DNA of 64,000 nucleotides from Sediminibacterium sp. (GCA_030054095.1 JASGCO010000005.1:62001-126000); one strand, 5' to 3'. Positions 26,159-34,835 are shown, counted from the first letter of the stretch. The notes: generated from the sequence alone by a model not told the origin. Program-made: numbers and translations.

Positions 26159-26530
26159 ATGACAAGCACCCATAAAACAAATAAATTTAATCCTGAAACA
26201 TTTCCCGGTGTTAAAATAAAAACATCAGCCTGGGGAACACTCATAAACAGAGGGTGGTATAACCACCTTAATAAAACTATTTATTTGCCTGAACACGCGG
26301 GACTTTCCTACGCCCAGCACGAATACGGTCATCACCTTCAGAAGAGTGAACTACCGACATTTCAGTATTGGAAAATAGCCGCGAGTAGCCTCTTAAACGC
26401 CACTTTTCAGTTTTTACCCTGGGTGGTGCGGCACAAATACCATTGGGCCGAAAAAGACGCCAATCGCCGCGCTGCCGCATTTTTCGGGCCTCAGGCACCC
26501 ATTGCCAACCAACACATCTGGCCGGTATAA
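26159..26530 (+). CDS. Small protein with a HEYGHHLQ zinc-protease-like motif
   Basis: The 123 residues include SYAQHEYGHHLQ around residue 52, an HExxH-like segment (HEYGH) typical of zinc metalloproteases. The N-terminal half contains a short strand set (SAWGTLINRGWYNHLNKTIYLPEHAG), and after the motif lies a hydrophobic stretch (IAASSLLNATFQFLPWVV). A third zinc ligand could be the E or H near HWAEKDANRRAAAFFG. Length and layout fit a minimal metalloprotease-like domain, but activity cannot be claimed. It follows trmD by 24 bases. Confidence 0.55.
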   Translation: MTSTHKTNKFNPETFPGVKIKTSAWGTLINRGWYNHLNKTIYLPEHAGLSYAQHEYGHHLQKSELPTFQYWKIAASSLLNATFQFLPWVVRHKYHWAEKDANRRAAAFFGPQAPIANQHIWPV

Positions 26531-26577
26531 CCCGCAGGCAGAGGGACGTTCCGGGCCTCTGGAAAGCCTCTCTTTAC

Positions 26578-26645
26578 CGCAAAAAAAATTTCTGTAACCC
26601 TTGTCAGCACAGGGTTACAGACCATATTGCGGTTTGTTTTTTGCG
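26578..26645. repeat. Nested inverted repeat upstream of the XRE gene
   Basis: An inner perfect 11-bp stem (TCTGTAACCCT at 26591-26601 and AGGGTTACAGA at 26611-26621) sits within an outer 9-bp stem (CGCAAAAAA at 26578 and TTTTTTGCG at 26637). It may be a terminator for the preceding gene or an operator for the XRE regulator. It starts 48 bases after the upstream stop and ends about 90 bases before the XRE ATG. Confidence 0.6.
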
Positions 26646-26737
26646 TCATTATGTTGTATCTTTAGTAAGCAAAAAACGTATAAATGCCAGTAAACACAAG
26701 TATCAGAGCGCATTTCAGAATCTAAATTTATTTATAC

Positions 26738-26956
26738 ATGATACAACTACCAGACAGAATCCGCTGTGTGCGGGAAGCTTATGGCCTTACCCAGGCCGAT
26801 GTAGCCGATCTTCTTGATGTGGCCCCTTCAACCTATGGGCAAATCGAACGAAATGCCGCAAACGCGTCGTATCTATCCCTCGGAAAAGTAGCCAATGCTA
26901 TTGGTGTGTCGCTACTGTTTTTACTCGACACCAAAAACACGCAATTCCGCGAATGA
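26738..26956 (+). CDS. Small XRE-family DNA-binding regulator
   Basis: The 72-residue protein is almost entirely one helix-turn-helix domain: RIRCVREAYGLTQADVADLLDVAPSTYGQIERNAANASYLSLGKVANAIGVSLLFLL, matching the XRE/Cro pattern with the recognition helix around PSTYGQIE. It lacks a sensor domain. It may repress its own promoter through the inverted repeat upstream, or act with the unknown gene at 27043. A toxin partner is not obvious. Confidence 0.88.
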   Translation: MIQLPDRIRCVREAYGLTQADVADLLDVAPSTYGQIERNAANASYLSLGKVANAIGVSLLFLLDTKNTQFRE

Positions 26957-26980
26957 CAAGGAAATACAGGTTATAACCTG

Positions 26981-27011
26981 TTTGATTTCCTTTGTTGTGA
27001 TTGTAACTTTG
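26981..27011 (+). promoter_or_regulatory. Strong Bacteroidota promoter (TTTG, 19 bases, TAACTTTG)
   Basis: TTTG at 26981-26984 and TAACTTTG at 27004-27011, separated by 19 bases, match both consensus elements closely. It drives the gene at 27043 independently of the XRE gene, with a leader of about 25 bases. Confidence 0.75.
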
Positions 27012-27042
27012 TAATGTATTAACAACCAAAAAAACCAAAAGC

Positions 27043-27393
27043 ATGAAAACATGGAACAATGAAAATGCGCGGGTAAAAGTCGAGGAACTTTACGCGCTGT
27101 CTCAAGGTGAACGCGAAGTGGAAGCCACACTCATCAGCGAAGACCTTAAAAGTTGGGCACAATCGAATTTCCAGTTCTCTGAGCGTCAGATCGCTTGTAT
27201 GGATTTACTGCCACAGGAGTATTACGACGAAACCGGGTTTTTAATGGCCCGCGCCATCGTAAAAAAACACCCGATCGTCATTTTTGTAACCGACGATTCC
27301 ACACCCGTTGCAGCACGTAAACGCGGCGATAAAGTAGAAGGCGGTTGGTCGCAGAAAGATGGATTTAACGTAAAATACACGTTCGAATTCTAA
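27043..27393 (+). CDS. Hypothetical protein downstream of the XRE regulator
   Basis: I do not recognise this 116-residue protein. It is soluble, with a mixed alpha-helical first half (KVEELYALSQGEREVEATL) and a beta-like C-terminal part (HPIVIFVTDDSTPVAARKRG, then VKYTFEF). There is no signal peptide and no obvious catalytic motif. It has its own strong promoter and is followed by a terminator-like hairpin, so it is a separate, probably well-expressed unit. A role linked to the XRE regulator is only suggested by proximity. Confidence 0.6.
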   Translation: MKTWNNENARVKVEELYALSQGEREVEATLISEDLKSWAQSNFQFSERQIACMDLLPQEYYDETGFLMARAIVKKHPIVIFVTDDSTPVAARKRGDKVEGGWSQKDGFNVKYTFEF

Positions 27394-27483
27394 TACCACG
27401 TAACAAACGTTAAAAGAAATCGGCTTTACCCGATTCATCGCATCCACACAACCCAAAACAAACCATTTCGTAGTGGTGTAAGA

Positions 27484-27532
27484 AAGCCCAGTTTCTTCCG
27501 GCCCGTAAGCCAGAAGGAACGGGCTTTTCGTT
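27484..27532 (+). terminator. Imperfect hairpin with T-rich tail
   Basis: AAGCCC-A-GTTTCTTCCGGC at 27484-27502 pairs, with a few mismatches, with GCCAGAAGGAACGGGCTT at 27509-27526, followed by a T-rich stretch. It lies about 90 bases after the hypothetical gene. Confidence 0.55.
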
Positions 27533-27607
27533 TTTGCCGGAAAAGCGACAAACAGCAAAGATATATTGTACATTTGTTTATACGCAAACCCATACCAGAA
27601 TCATTTT

Positions 27608-28666
27608 ATGAAACAAAATTTTTTGAGTATGCCGCAAGTTGTGGTAAACAACATAAAAAAGCAAAGCGGTATGTTTTTCCTGCTGTTAATGGTTGGTTTA
27701 TTTTCTGATCACAAAGCGCAGGAAACCACTTTCAGAACCAACGCCGACACCACACAATTGTATATACGTGTAGAACTAAACGGCCAGCCAAAATGGTTCT
27801 TGTTTGATAATGCGGCAGAGAAAAGTGTTTTGTTTTTGAATACAAATCAGAACCCAGACAATTATAAAATACTGTCTAAAACACTCATTGCAGATGCTCA
27901 GAAACGGAAAGACACCGCTTATATCATTAGCACAGACCTCATGATACCGGATCTGAAACTGAAACAAAAAAAACGCATAATGCTCGCTGTACCCAAAGCA
28001 CCTGCTCAGTTGCAGGAAGAAGGTGTTGAAGGCATTTTGGGGTGGGATCTTATCCGCGACCACAATTGGACCATTGATTTTAAAGCCTGTAAACTCCGGA
28101 TAAATCAAAAACAATCCCCAAAAGAACAGGAAAACTATTATAAACTCAATGTCATACGCGATCGCTTTGATGTGCTTTCTGTGTTAATTCAGCACCGGGC
28201 ACAAACAGATACGTTTACAATAGACTTCGGTCACAATCAGGTGCTTTCTACCGGCGCGGCATCCTGGGCTGGTAAACATCACTACCTTAAAATTACCCAG
28301 CAGCAAACCATTAACCAAAAGCAAAACAACGATACCGGTTATATTTCTGTTCAGAATACCATGACAATCAGTAACACATTATGTGTAAAAAATGTACCGC
28401 TTAGTTACAACAGCAACAAAAAATCGAACCTCTTGGGAACCGGCTTTATGAAAGCGTTTGGAACCATTGTACTACTTAATTCTAAAAATCAGATACTGCT
28501 CGGAAAAATAAATCAGGCGACATTTACATTAAAAGAACAATTGCAAAAAGGTGGAAAAGTAGTGGCAGAAATTTCGCCCTTACAGGAAGCGTTTAAAGCA
28601 AAACAAAACGGATGTTACATCCTGCCGGTTTCTGTTTTCAGTGAAGGGACAACCTGCACAGACTAA
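27608..28666 (+). CDS. Secreted retropepsin-like protein with degenerate active sites
   Basis: I choose the ATG at 27608 because the following sequence contains a hydrophobic signal segment (MFFLLLMVGLF) after a basic N-terminus; an ATG at 27671 is an alternative. The 352 residues show the two-lobed layout of retropepsin-like aspartyl proteases of Bacteroidota. The first active-site position reads FLFDNAAEKS instead of DTGA, and the second reads FTIDFGHNQVL. The aspartates remain but the D-T/S-G loop is altered, so catalysis is doubtful. It may be a binding protein derived from the protease fold. Confidence 0.5.
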   Translation: MKQNFLSMPQVVVNNIKKQSGMFFLLLMVGLFSDHKAQETTFRTNADTTQLYIRVELNGQPKWFLFDNAAEKSVLFLNTNQNPDNYKILSKTLIADAQKRKDTAYIISTDLMIPDLKLKQKKRIMLAVPKAPAQLQEEGVEGILGWDLIRDHNWTIDFKACKLRINQKQSPKEQENYYKLNVIRDRFDVLSVLIQHRAQTDTFTIDFGHNQVLSTGAASWAGKHHYLKITQQQTINQKQNNDTGYISVQNTMTISNTLCVKNVPLSYNSNKKSNLLGTGFMKAFGTIVLLNSKNQILLGKINQATFTLKEQLQKGGKVVAEISPLQEAFKAKQNGCYILPVSVFSEGTTCTD

Positions 28667-28698
28667 AACGGAAAGCAGAACAAGCAATGCGTCAATAA

Positions 28699-28730
28699 AA
28701 AACCCGGAGAGAAATCCCCGGGTTTTATTT
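28699..28730. terminator. Bidirectional terminator between the protease-like gene and ettA
   Basis: AAAACCCGG at 28699-28707 and CCGGGTTTT at 28718-28726 form a 9-bp stem, with A and T runs on either side. It can serve the two convergent genes. Confidence 0.8.
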
Positions 28731-28735
28731 TAAAA

Positions 28736-30430
28736 CTATACTGTCAGTTTTTTATACCTTACACGCTTTGGTTCTACATTACCCAAACGTTTCTTTCTGT
28801 TTTCTTCGTATTCGCTGTAACCGCCTTCAAACCAATATACCGAACTATCGCCTTCAAAGGCCAGTATGTGTGTACACACACGGTCTAAAAACCAGCGGTC
28901 GTGGCTAATAATCACCGCGCAGCCTGCAAAATTTTCCAAACCTTCTTCCAAAGCACGAAGCGTGTTTACGTCTAAATCGTTGGTCGGCTCATCGAGCAAC
29001 AACACGTTTCCGCCATCTTTTAAGGCCATGGCCAAATGTAAACGGTTGCGTTCCCCACCCGATAATACCCCGCATTTTTTACTCTGGTCGTTACCACTAA
29101 AATTAAAACGTGAAATATACGCGCGGGCATTAATGGACTTGCCCTCAAATAATAAATTATCCAAACCACCACTCAACACATCGTACACCGTTTTGTTAGG
29201 ATCAATATCCTTATGGGTTTGATCCACGTAGCTGATTTTTACGGTAGGCCCCACTTTAAATTCGCCGCTGTTCGGTGTTTCCAGACCCATAATCATTTTA
29301 AACAAAGTAGTTTTACCCGCCCCATTCGGACCAATAATGCCCACAATACCTGCGGGTGGTAATTTAAAATTCAGGTGTTCATATAATAAGCGGTCGCCGT
29401 AACCTTTAGCCACATCAATTGCTTCAATTACCTCGTTACCCAAACGCGGCCCGTTCGGAATAAAGATCTCCAGATTTTCTTCTTTCGTTTTTACATCCTC
29501 GCTCAGCATTTTTTCGTAATTCGCCAAACGGGCTTTTTGTTTCACCCCGCGGCCTTTCACCCCGGCACGCACCCATTCCAACTCACGCTGCAGGTTTTTC
29601 TGACGCTTACTTTCACTCTTTTCTTCCTGACGCAAACGCTCCCGCTTTTGCTCTAACCACGACGAGTAATTCCCTTTCCACGGAATACCTTCCCCACGAT
29701 CCAATTCTAAAATCCACCCCGCTACGTTATCCAAAAAGTAACGGTCGTGGGTCACCGCAATAATAGTGCCTTTATACGCCTGTAAATGTTGCTCTAACCA
29801 GTCCACACTCTCCGCGTCTAAGTGGTTGGTCGGCTCATCGAGCAATAACACATCCGGCTCCTGTAACAACAAACGGCAAAGCGCTACGCGGCGACGTTCC
29901 CCTCCCGATAACACATTTACCTTAGCATCACTGTCCGGACAACGCAACGCGTCCATCGCCCGTTCCAAACGGTTATCCAGATTCCATAAATCATGCTGGT
30001 CTATCAGTTCCTGCAATTGTGCCTGGCGGTTAATCAGCTTATCCATTTTATCGGGGTCATTCAACACCTCTTCATCCCCGAATTTATTGTTCACCTCTTC
30101 GTACTCATTTAATACATCCACATACTTTTGAACCCCTTCACGCACCACCTCAATCACTGTTTTTGTTTCATCCAGTTTGGGTTCCTGCTCCAACATGCCA
30201 ATTGTATAGCCCGGCGAAAAATGTACATCACCAATATAATCCTTATCCACACCGGCAATAATGCGCATTAATGTAGATTTACCCGAACCGTTTAAACCCA
30301 GCACCCCAATTTTGGCACCATAGTAAAACGAAAGGTAAATATCCTTTAACACCTGTTTTTGCGGCGGGTGAATCTTGCTCACATTCACCATACTGAAAAT
30401 AATCTGACGTCCTTCGGGGGTTGCACTCAT
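28736..30430 (-). CDS. ettA: Energy-dependent translational throttle protein EttA (ABC-F)
   Basis: EttA is a soluble ABC-F ATPase that binds the ribosomal E site and gates translation according to the ATP/ADP ratio. The 564 residues have two ABC domains: Walker A GLNGSGKST (about residue 43) and GPNGAGKTT (about 365), signatures LSGGERRRVA and LSGGERNRLH, and two Walker B LLLDEPTNHLD / LLLDEPTNDLD. The arm and linker (ERLRQEEKSESKRQKNLQRELEWVR) are typical of EttA. The gene is divergent from the hypothetical gene at 30484. Confidence 0.94.
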   Translation of the reverse strand: MSATPEGRQIIFSMVNVSKIHPPQKQVLKDIYLSFYYGAKIGVLGLNGSGKSTLMRIIAGVDKDYIGDVHFSPGYTIGMLEQEPKLDETKTVIEVVREGVQKYVDVLNEYEEVNNKFGDEEVLNDPDKMDKLINRQAQLQELIDQHDLWNLDNRLERAMDALRCPDSDAKVNVLSGGERRRVALCRLLLQEPDVLLLDEPTNHLDAESVDWLEQHLQAYKGTIIAVTHDRYFLDNVAGWILELDRGEGIPWKGNYSSWLEQKRERLRQEEKSESKRQKNLQRELEWVRAGVKGRGVKQKARLANYEKMLSEDVKTKEENLEIFIPNGPRLGNEVIEAIDVAKGYGDRLLYEHLNFKLPPAGIVGIIGPNGAGKTTLFKMIMGLETPNSGEFKVGPTVKISYVDQTHKDIDPNKTVYDVLSGGLDNLLFEGKSINARAYISRFNFSGNDQSKKCGVLSGGERNRLHLAMALKDGGNVLLLDEPTNDLDVNTLRALEEGLENFAGCAVIISHDRWFLDRVCTHILAFEGDSSVYWFEGGYSEYEENRKKRLGNVEPKRVRYKKLTV

Positions 30431-30471
30431 AGCTATAAAAATTAGACATTAAAGATAGGGACTATTTTTCA

Positions 30472-30479
30472 TACTTTTG
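30472..30479 (+). promoter_or_regulatory. Bacteroidota -7 box for the gene at 30484
   Basis: TACTTTTG matches TAnnTTTG and ends four bases before the ATG, so the transcript is probably leaderless. Confidence 0.5.
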
Positions 30480-30483
30480 TGCC

Positions 30484-30966
30484 ATGGAAGACGGAAATAC
30501 AGCAAAGCCCAAAAGCAGTTTCGATGAGGAAGCCCTGATACAATTACACAGTTTTAACGGTAAAAAAGTAGCCAAAGTCGTTTGCTATTTATGGCAAAAT
30601 CTGGTCAATCCCAACGATCCGGTAGAGTTGATAGATGGACTGGAACTCCGCTTCGAGGATAACACCCGTCTTAATTTTTCGAGCGATGAAAGCGGCGAAG
30701 GCCTTAGCGTTAGGCCCTATTCCCTTAAAGAAGAAAACGAATTACTCAACAACGAGTTTAAGGGCAAAATAAAAATATTCGGACTCGATGCCTCCTCCAC
30801 CAAAATGTGGCAGGATGTAATCGGAAAAACACTTATTCACATTCGCCTCACTAAAGAAGACGGACTGTATTTAAACGATTCGGTATTACTCGATTTTGAA
30901 ACAGAGCCGCGCACACTGGCCATTAGCCCCATGGATGGTCTGGTAATTGATTATTACGAAGAATAA
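30484..30966 (+). CDS. Hypothetical acidic cytoplasmic protein
   Basis: I do not recognise this 160-residue protein. It has no signal peptide and no transmembrane segment, is acidic, and appears beta-rich in the middle (LIDGLELRFEDNTRLNFSSDESGEGLSV). Its frame is clean, and a -7 box lies directly in front of its ATG. It sits between ettA (divergent) and the EVE gene (convergent), which gives no clear clue to function. Confidence 0.6.
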   Translation: MEDGNTAKPKSSFDEEALIQLHSFNGKKVAKVVCYLWQNLVNPNDPVELIDGLELRFEDNTRLNFSSDESGEGLSVRPYSLKEENELLNNEFKGKIKIFGLDASSTKMWQDVIGKTLIHIRLTKEDGLYLNDSVLLDFETEPRTLAISPMDGLVIDYYEE

Positions 30967-30988
30967 AAACCCTGATGGTGATAACGCC

Positions 30989-31402
30989 TTAAAGCGTTAC
31001 TTCACCCAAATCGCAGATTTTTAAAAACTCATCTTCCGTAACCGCGCTTACACTCAGGCGCGATAACCTCACCAATTGCATGTGTTGTAAAAGTTTATCC
31101 TTTTTAATCTGTGCCAGACTCACCGGTTTTTTCAACGCCTTGTAGGGCGCAAAATCAACCGCCACCCAGGCCGTTTCATCGGTAGTAGGATCCTGATAGT
31201 GTTCTTTTACCACTTTGGCAATACCCACAATGTCGAGTCCCTCATTGCTATGGTAAAAAAACGCCAGATCCCCTTTTTTCATCGCTTTCAGGTTATTGCG
31301 CGCCGCGTAGTTACGCACCCCGTCCCAAAACGTTTTTTTATCCTTAGTAAACTGTTCCCAACTGTATTTAAACGGTTCCGATTTAATGAGCCAGTAATTC
31401 AT
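30989..31402 (-). CDS. EVE-domain protein (thymocyte nuclear protein 1-like)
   Basis: The protein from the ATG at 31402 has 137 residues, and an ATG three codons upstream is an alternative. It is one EVE domain: MNYWLIKSEPFKYSWEQF at the start, WDGVRNYAARNNLKAMKKGDLAFFYHSNE, and later IVGIAKVVKEHYQDP. EVE folds belong to the PUA-like group and can bind modified bases such as 5-methylcytosine derivatives in DNA or RNA. The partner is unknown here. The following spacer holds repeat R1. Confidence 0.9.
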   Translation of the reverse strand: MNYWLIKSEPFKYSWEQFTKDKKTFWDGVRNYAARNNLKAMKKGDLAFFYHSNEGLDIVGIAKVVKEHYQDPTTDETAWVAVDFAPYKALKKPVSLAQIKKDKLLQHMQLVRLSRLSVSAVTEDEFLKICDLGEVTL

Positions 31403-31499
31403 AACAAACATTTAAACAAGTTCTAAAGGTAAAAAAATATATCTGCATATCGTGGGGCCGTTTTCTCCTCCCCGGCAATCCCATGCTAAAAACCGCGCC

Positions 31500-31626
31500 T
31501 TCCGCTATAGCTTGCGCTGTGTTTGGCGGCATCGCATCAGCGTGCGGGGGCTTCCCTTGGTCGCCACCACCACTGTGCGCTGACTCGCCAAACACAGCGC
31601 AAGGCTACCGCTACAGTCGCTCGGCC
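31500..31626 (-). repeat. Copy R1 of the dispersed GC-rich structured repeat
   Basis: This copy is in reverse orientation. A perfect 18-bp stem (CTTGCGCTGTGTTTGGCG at 31511-31528, reverse complement at 31586-31603) encloses the conserved core. On the minus strand the core reads GCGAGTCAGC ... GGCGAC ... AAGCCCCCG ... GATGCCGC, shared with the copies at 47546 and 60418. The rest of the 31403-31769 spacer holds no convincing gene; a 66-codon frame here is repeat noise. Confidence 0.75.
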
Positions 31627-31769
31627 AAACCCCGCGTAAAGAAACCCGAAAATGTACAGGATTATTTATATCGTGTAGAGTAACACCAAATCCAAATAAA
31701 TCCTAAATAAACGCTATCCACACAAAATAATGTTTTAAAACCCTTAAAAACATAGTATTTTTAAACTGC

Positions 31770-33602
31770 ATGAAACCAAGCTTACTGTTCCTATATCTGT
31801 TACTCATACACGCTGGTATTACTCTTGCTCAGCAGCGCGGCGGGGCGCAGGATGCCCAGCTGGCACTTCAGTACTTCGAGCAAAAGGAATACGATAAAGC
31901 CAACGTGTATTTCGAAAACCTGTTCGATAAAAACCCCGATCAGTGGTTTCCCTACTATTTTAAAAGCCTTATGGCCGTAAAGGCGTACGATAAAGCAGAA
32001 AAAATAAGCCGTAAACAAATCAAAAACCACAAAGAAGACGTATCGTATTACGTTTACCTCGGTAAAACGTATAAAGCGCAGGAAGAATCAAAAAAGGAAA
32101 AAGAAGCTTACGAAAAGGCACTTAAGGAACTTAACCCACAGCAATACCTTATTCAGCCACTGGCCATGGCGTTTATAGAAGAAGGACTTTACGATTACGC
32201 GCTCGAGGCCTATCGCAAAGGACGCAAGGCCACACCCGATTACCCGTATTATTACGAAATAGCCGAAGTGTATAAAAAGAAGGGCGATTTAACCGCCATG
32301 ATAAACGAATACCTCGATGCCATTGATTTTCGGGAAACCGAACTGGGTGCCGCCCAAATGGCCCTGCAAAACAATCTGGGCTATGACGATGAAGAAGGCG
32401 GAATTAAGAATCCCCTTTTAAAACAGGAATTACAAAAACGCATACAGAAATACCCCGAAAAAGTAGTGTTCACCGATTTCCTCATTTTTATACAAAAGCA
32501 ACAACGCGATTTTGATGGAGCTTTTATACAAAGCAAAGCCCTCGATAAGCGCCTCAAAGAAGGCGGTAACCGCATTTTTGAGCTGGCCCAGATTTGTGTA
32601 CGTAACCAGCGCTGGGAAACCGCGCAACGCTGTTACCAGTACCTCATTGACAAAGGACCCGATAATATGTATTACGATGCCGCCAGTGTAGATATTCTTA
32701 ATGTAGAATACAATCTGGCCACCCAAAAACCCAAAACCGATCCGGCAGAGTTAACGGCCCTCGAAACCAAATACCAGAAACTGGCCGAAAAGTACAAAGG
32801 CACCAGTTTGTATGCCACTATTATCAAAAGCCAGTCAACACTGCAAGCCTATTACTTAAACAAAACTCAGGTTGCAATAGATAATCTTAATGAATTGGTA
32901 ACCTTACCAGGTTTAGATAATCCGACCAAAGCCGAATATAAAATTTTACTTGCCGACATCTATCTGCTGGCAGGTCAAATCTGGGATGCATCCCTCCTGT
33001 ATTCTCAGGTAGAAAAGGATTTTAAATACGAACCCATTGGGCAGGAAGCCAAATTTAAAAACGCCAAGCTCAGTTTTTATGCTGGGGATTTTAAATGGGC
33101 TAAAACGCAGGCTGATGTGTTAAAAGGCGCCACCTCTAAACTGATAGCCAACGACGCGTTAGATTTGTCGCTGGTTATTACCGACGCTATTGGAGTAGAT
33201 ACCAACGACCTCCCGCTGAAATTGTTTGCCAGTGCCGACCTGATGATGGTGCAGCACCGCTATACCGAAGCCATTAACCGTATGGATTCCGTAAATAAAT
33301 TATTTCCGGAGAATACACTCGGAGATGATATTTACTTTAAAAAAGCGGACATCTATATAAAACAGGGAAATTTTAAAGAGGCCGAACAGCAGTACAAAAA
33401 CATTCTCGACTACTATCCCACCGATTTGTATGGCGATGATGCCCAGTTTAAACTGGCCGAACTTTACGAACTAAAACTGAACGATATAGAAAAAGCCCGG
33501 CAAACCTATCAGGAGGTACTAACCAAATACCCCGGCAGTATCTATGTGGTAGAGGCTCGCAAACGTTACAGGCAGTTACGCGGAGACAATATTAATAACT
33601 AA
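31770..33602 (+). CDS. Secreted tetratricopeptide-repeat protein
   Basis: This 610-residue protein has a signal peptide (MKPSLLFLYLLLIHAGITLAQ) and is otherwise built of TPR-type helix pairs, for example AQLALQYFEQKEYDKANVYFENLF near residue 26 and the C-terminal GNFKEAEQQYKNILDYYPTDLYGDDAQFKLAELYE. It should be a periplasmic or outer-membrane-associated scaffold. Similar proteins take part in outer-membrane assembly or secretion in Bacteroidota, but no specific partner is evident. It precedes the DUF4286-rsmA pair by nine bases. Confidence 0.85.
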   Translation: MKPSLLFLYLLLIHAGITLAQQRGGAQDAQLALQYFEQKEYDKANVYFENLFDKNPDQWFPYYFKSLMAVKAYDKAEKISRKQIKNHKEDVSYYVYLGKTYKAQEESKKEKEAYEKALKELNPQQYLIQPLAMAFIEEGLYDYALEAYRKGRKATPDYPYYYEIAEVYKKKGDLTAMINEYLDAIDFRETELGAAQMALQNNLGYDDEEGGIKNPLLKQELQKRIQKYPEKVVFTDFLIFIQKQQRDFDGAFIQSKALDKRLKEGGNRIFELAQICVRNQRWETAQRCYQYLIDKGPDNMYYDAASVDILNVEYNLATQKPKTDPAELTALETKYQKLAEKYKGTSLYATIIKSQSTLQAYYLNKTQVAIDNLNELVTLPGLDNPTKAEYKILLADIYLLAGQIWDASLLYSQVEKDFKYEPIGQEAKFKNAKLSFYAGDFKWAKTQADVLKGATSKLIANDALDLSLVITDAIGVDTNDLPLKLFASADLMMVQHRYTEAINRMDSVNKLFPENTLGDDIYFKKADIYIKQGNFKEAEQQYKNILDYYPTDLYGDDAQFKLAELYELKLNDIEKARQTYQEVLTKYPGSIYVVEARKRYRQLRGDNINN

Positions 33603-33607
33603 ATTTG
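33600..33607 (+). promoter_or_regulatory. Bacteroidota -7 box at the end of the TPR gene
   Basis: TAAATTTG matches TAnnTTTG and overlaps the TPR stop codon, ending four bases before the ATG at 33612. It could start a leaderless transcript for DUF4286-rsmA. The match may also be chance. Confidence 0.4.
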
Positions 33608-33611
33608 CCGT

Positions 33612-33914
33612 ATGTATATTTATAACGTTACGGTTAATATAGCCGATGAGGTGCATCAGGAATGGCTGAAGTGGATGAAAGACGTACACATCCCCGATGT
33701 AATGAAAACCGGATGTTTTATTGATAACCAATTGTGTAAACTTCTTTATGTAGAAGACGAGGGACACACTTATTCCGTACAATATAAATTCCTCGAAATG
33801 GCCGATATCGAACGGTATCAGAAAGAGTTTGCGCCGGCACTTCAGGCCGAGCACAGCCAGAAATTCAAGGATAAATACGCCGCGTTCAGAACCCTTTTAC
33901 AAATTATGAATTAA
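33612..33914 (+). CDS. DUF4286 family protein
   Basis: This 100-residue protein matches the DUF4286 family of Bacteroidota: YIYNVTVNIADEVHQEWLKWMKDVHIPDVMKTG at the start, then YSVQYKFLEMADIERYQKEFAPALQAEH. The ferredoxin-like dimeric alpha-beta barrel appearance suggests a small binding or catalytic role, but the function is unknown. Its position directly before rsmA, one base apart, is conserved in the phylum and suggests a shared transcript. Confidence 0.85.
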   Translation: MYIYNVTVNIADEVHQEWLKWMKDVHIPDVMKTGCFIDNQLCKLLYVEDEGHTYSVQYKFLEMADIERYQKEFAPALQAEHSQKFKDKYAAFRTLLQIMN

Positions 33915-33915
33915 C

Positions 33916-34689
33916 ATGGCCCAACCCGTAAGAGCCAAAAAACATCTGGGCCAGCATTTTTTATGCGATGAAGGCGTGGCCCGTCGTATTGTGGAGGCCC
34001 TGCTCCAGAAAGACAAAACAAATGCCGCGTTTGAAATTGGTCCCGGAACAGGAGTATTAACCAAATACCTCTTGCCCGAATTACAAAATTTTTACGCCCT
34101 CGATATTGATCAGGAATCCATAGCCTATTTAAAACAAACCTATCCCGATAAAGCAGAGCAAATACGGTATTGCGATTTTCTCGAAGCCGACCTCAGAACC
34201 ATTTGTTCACCCCCTTTCAATATCATTGGCAATTTTCCGTACAATATCTCTTCACAAATCATGTTTAAGGTATTGGATCACCGGAACGAGATACCCATCG
34301 TGGTGGGGATGTTTCAGAAGGAAGTAGCCAAACGCATTGCTGAAAAACCCGGCACAAAAGTATATGGCATTCTGAGCGTTTTACTGCAGGCGTTTTACGA
34401 TATTGAATACCTGTTTACCGTACACGAAAACGTGTTTAGCCCTCCACCAAAAGTAAAAAGCGGGGTTATCCGTTTAACCCGGAATCAGCGCCAAACACTG
34501 TCTTGTTCCGAAGAGTTATTTTTTAAAGTGGTAAAAACAACGTTTAACCAACGCCGTAAAACCATCCGCAACTCCATTAAGCCTTTACTGAACGGAAAAG
34601 TGTTATCAGATCATCCGTTATTGGAAAAGCGGCCGGAACAATTACATGTGGCAGATTTCGAAACGCTGACGTTGCTACTACAACACTAG
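33916..34689 (+). CDS. rsmA: 16S rRNA (adenine1518-N6/adenine1519-N6)-dimethyltransferase RsmA
   Basis: RsmA (KsgA) dimethylates two adjacent adenines near the 3' end of 16S rRNA, a late step of small-subunit maturation. The 257-residue length is normal. Motifs are KKHLGQHFL at the N-terminus, SAM motif I EIGPGTGVLT, the catalytic NFPYNISSQ, and the C-terminal FSPPPKVKSGVIRL. It follows DUF4286 and is followed by a spacer rich in hairpins. Confidence 0.96.
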   Translation: MAQPVRAKKHLGQHFLCDEGVARRIVEALLQKDKTNAAFEIGPGTGVLTKYLLPELQNFYALDIDQESIAYLKQTYPDKAEQIRYCDFLEADLRTICSPPFNIIGNFPYNISSQIMFKVLDHRNEIPIVVGMFQKEVAKRIAEKPGTKVYGILSVLLQAFYDIEYLFTVHENVFSPPPKVKSGVIRLTRNQRQTLSCSEELFFKVVKTTFNQRRKTIRNSIKPLLNGKVLSDHPLLEKRPEQLHVADFETLTLLLQH

Positions 34690-34835
34690 TTATAACTTCG
34701 CGTTCGTTTATTATCGGAACACGGGTTAAGTCTGTTCCGCGAAAGTGATTTTCTTATTACACGCTGCTTTTAAGTTAAAGAGTCGTCCCTCAAAAAGTAC
34801 TTAACGCTTTAGTTCTTCCCACGCTCTTTACGAGG

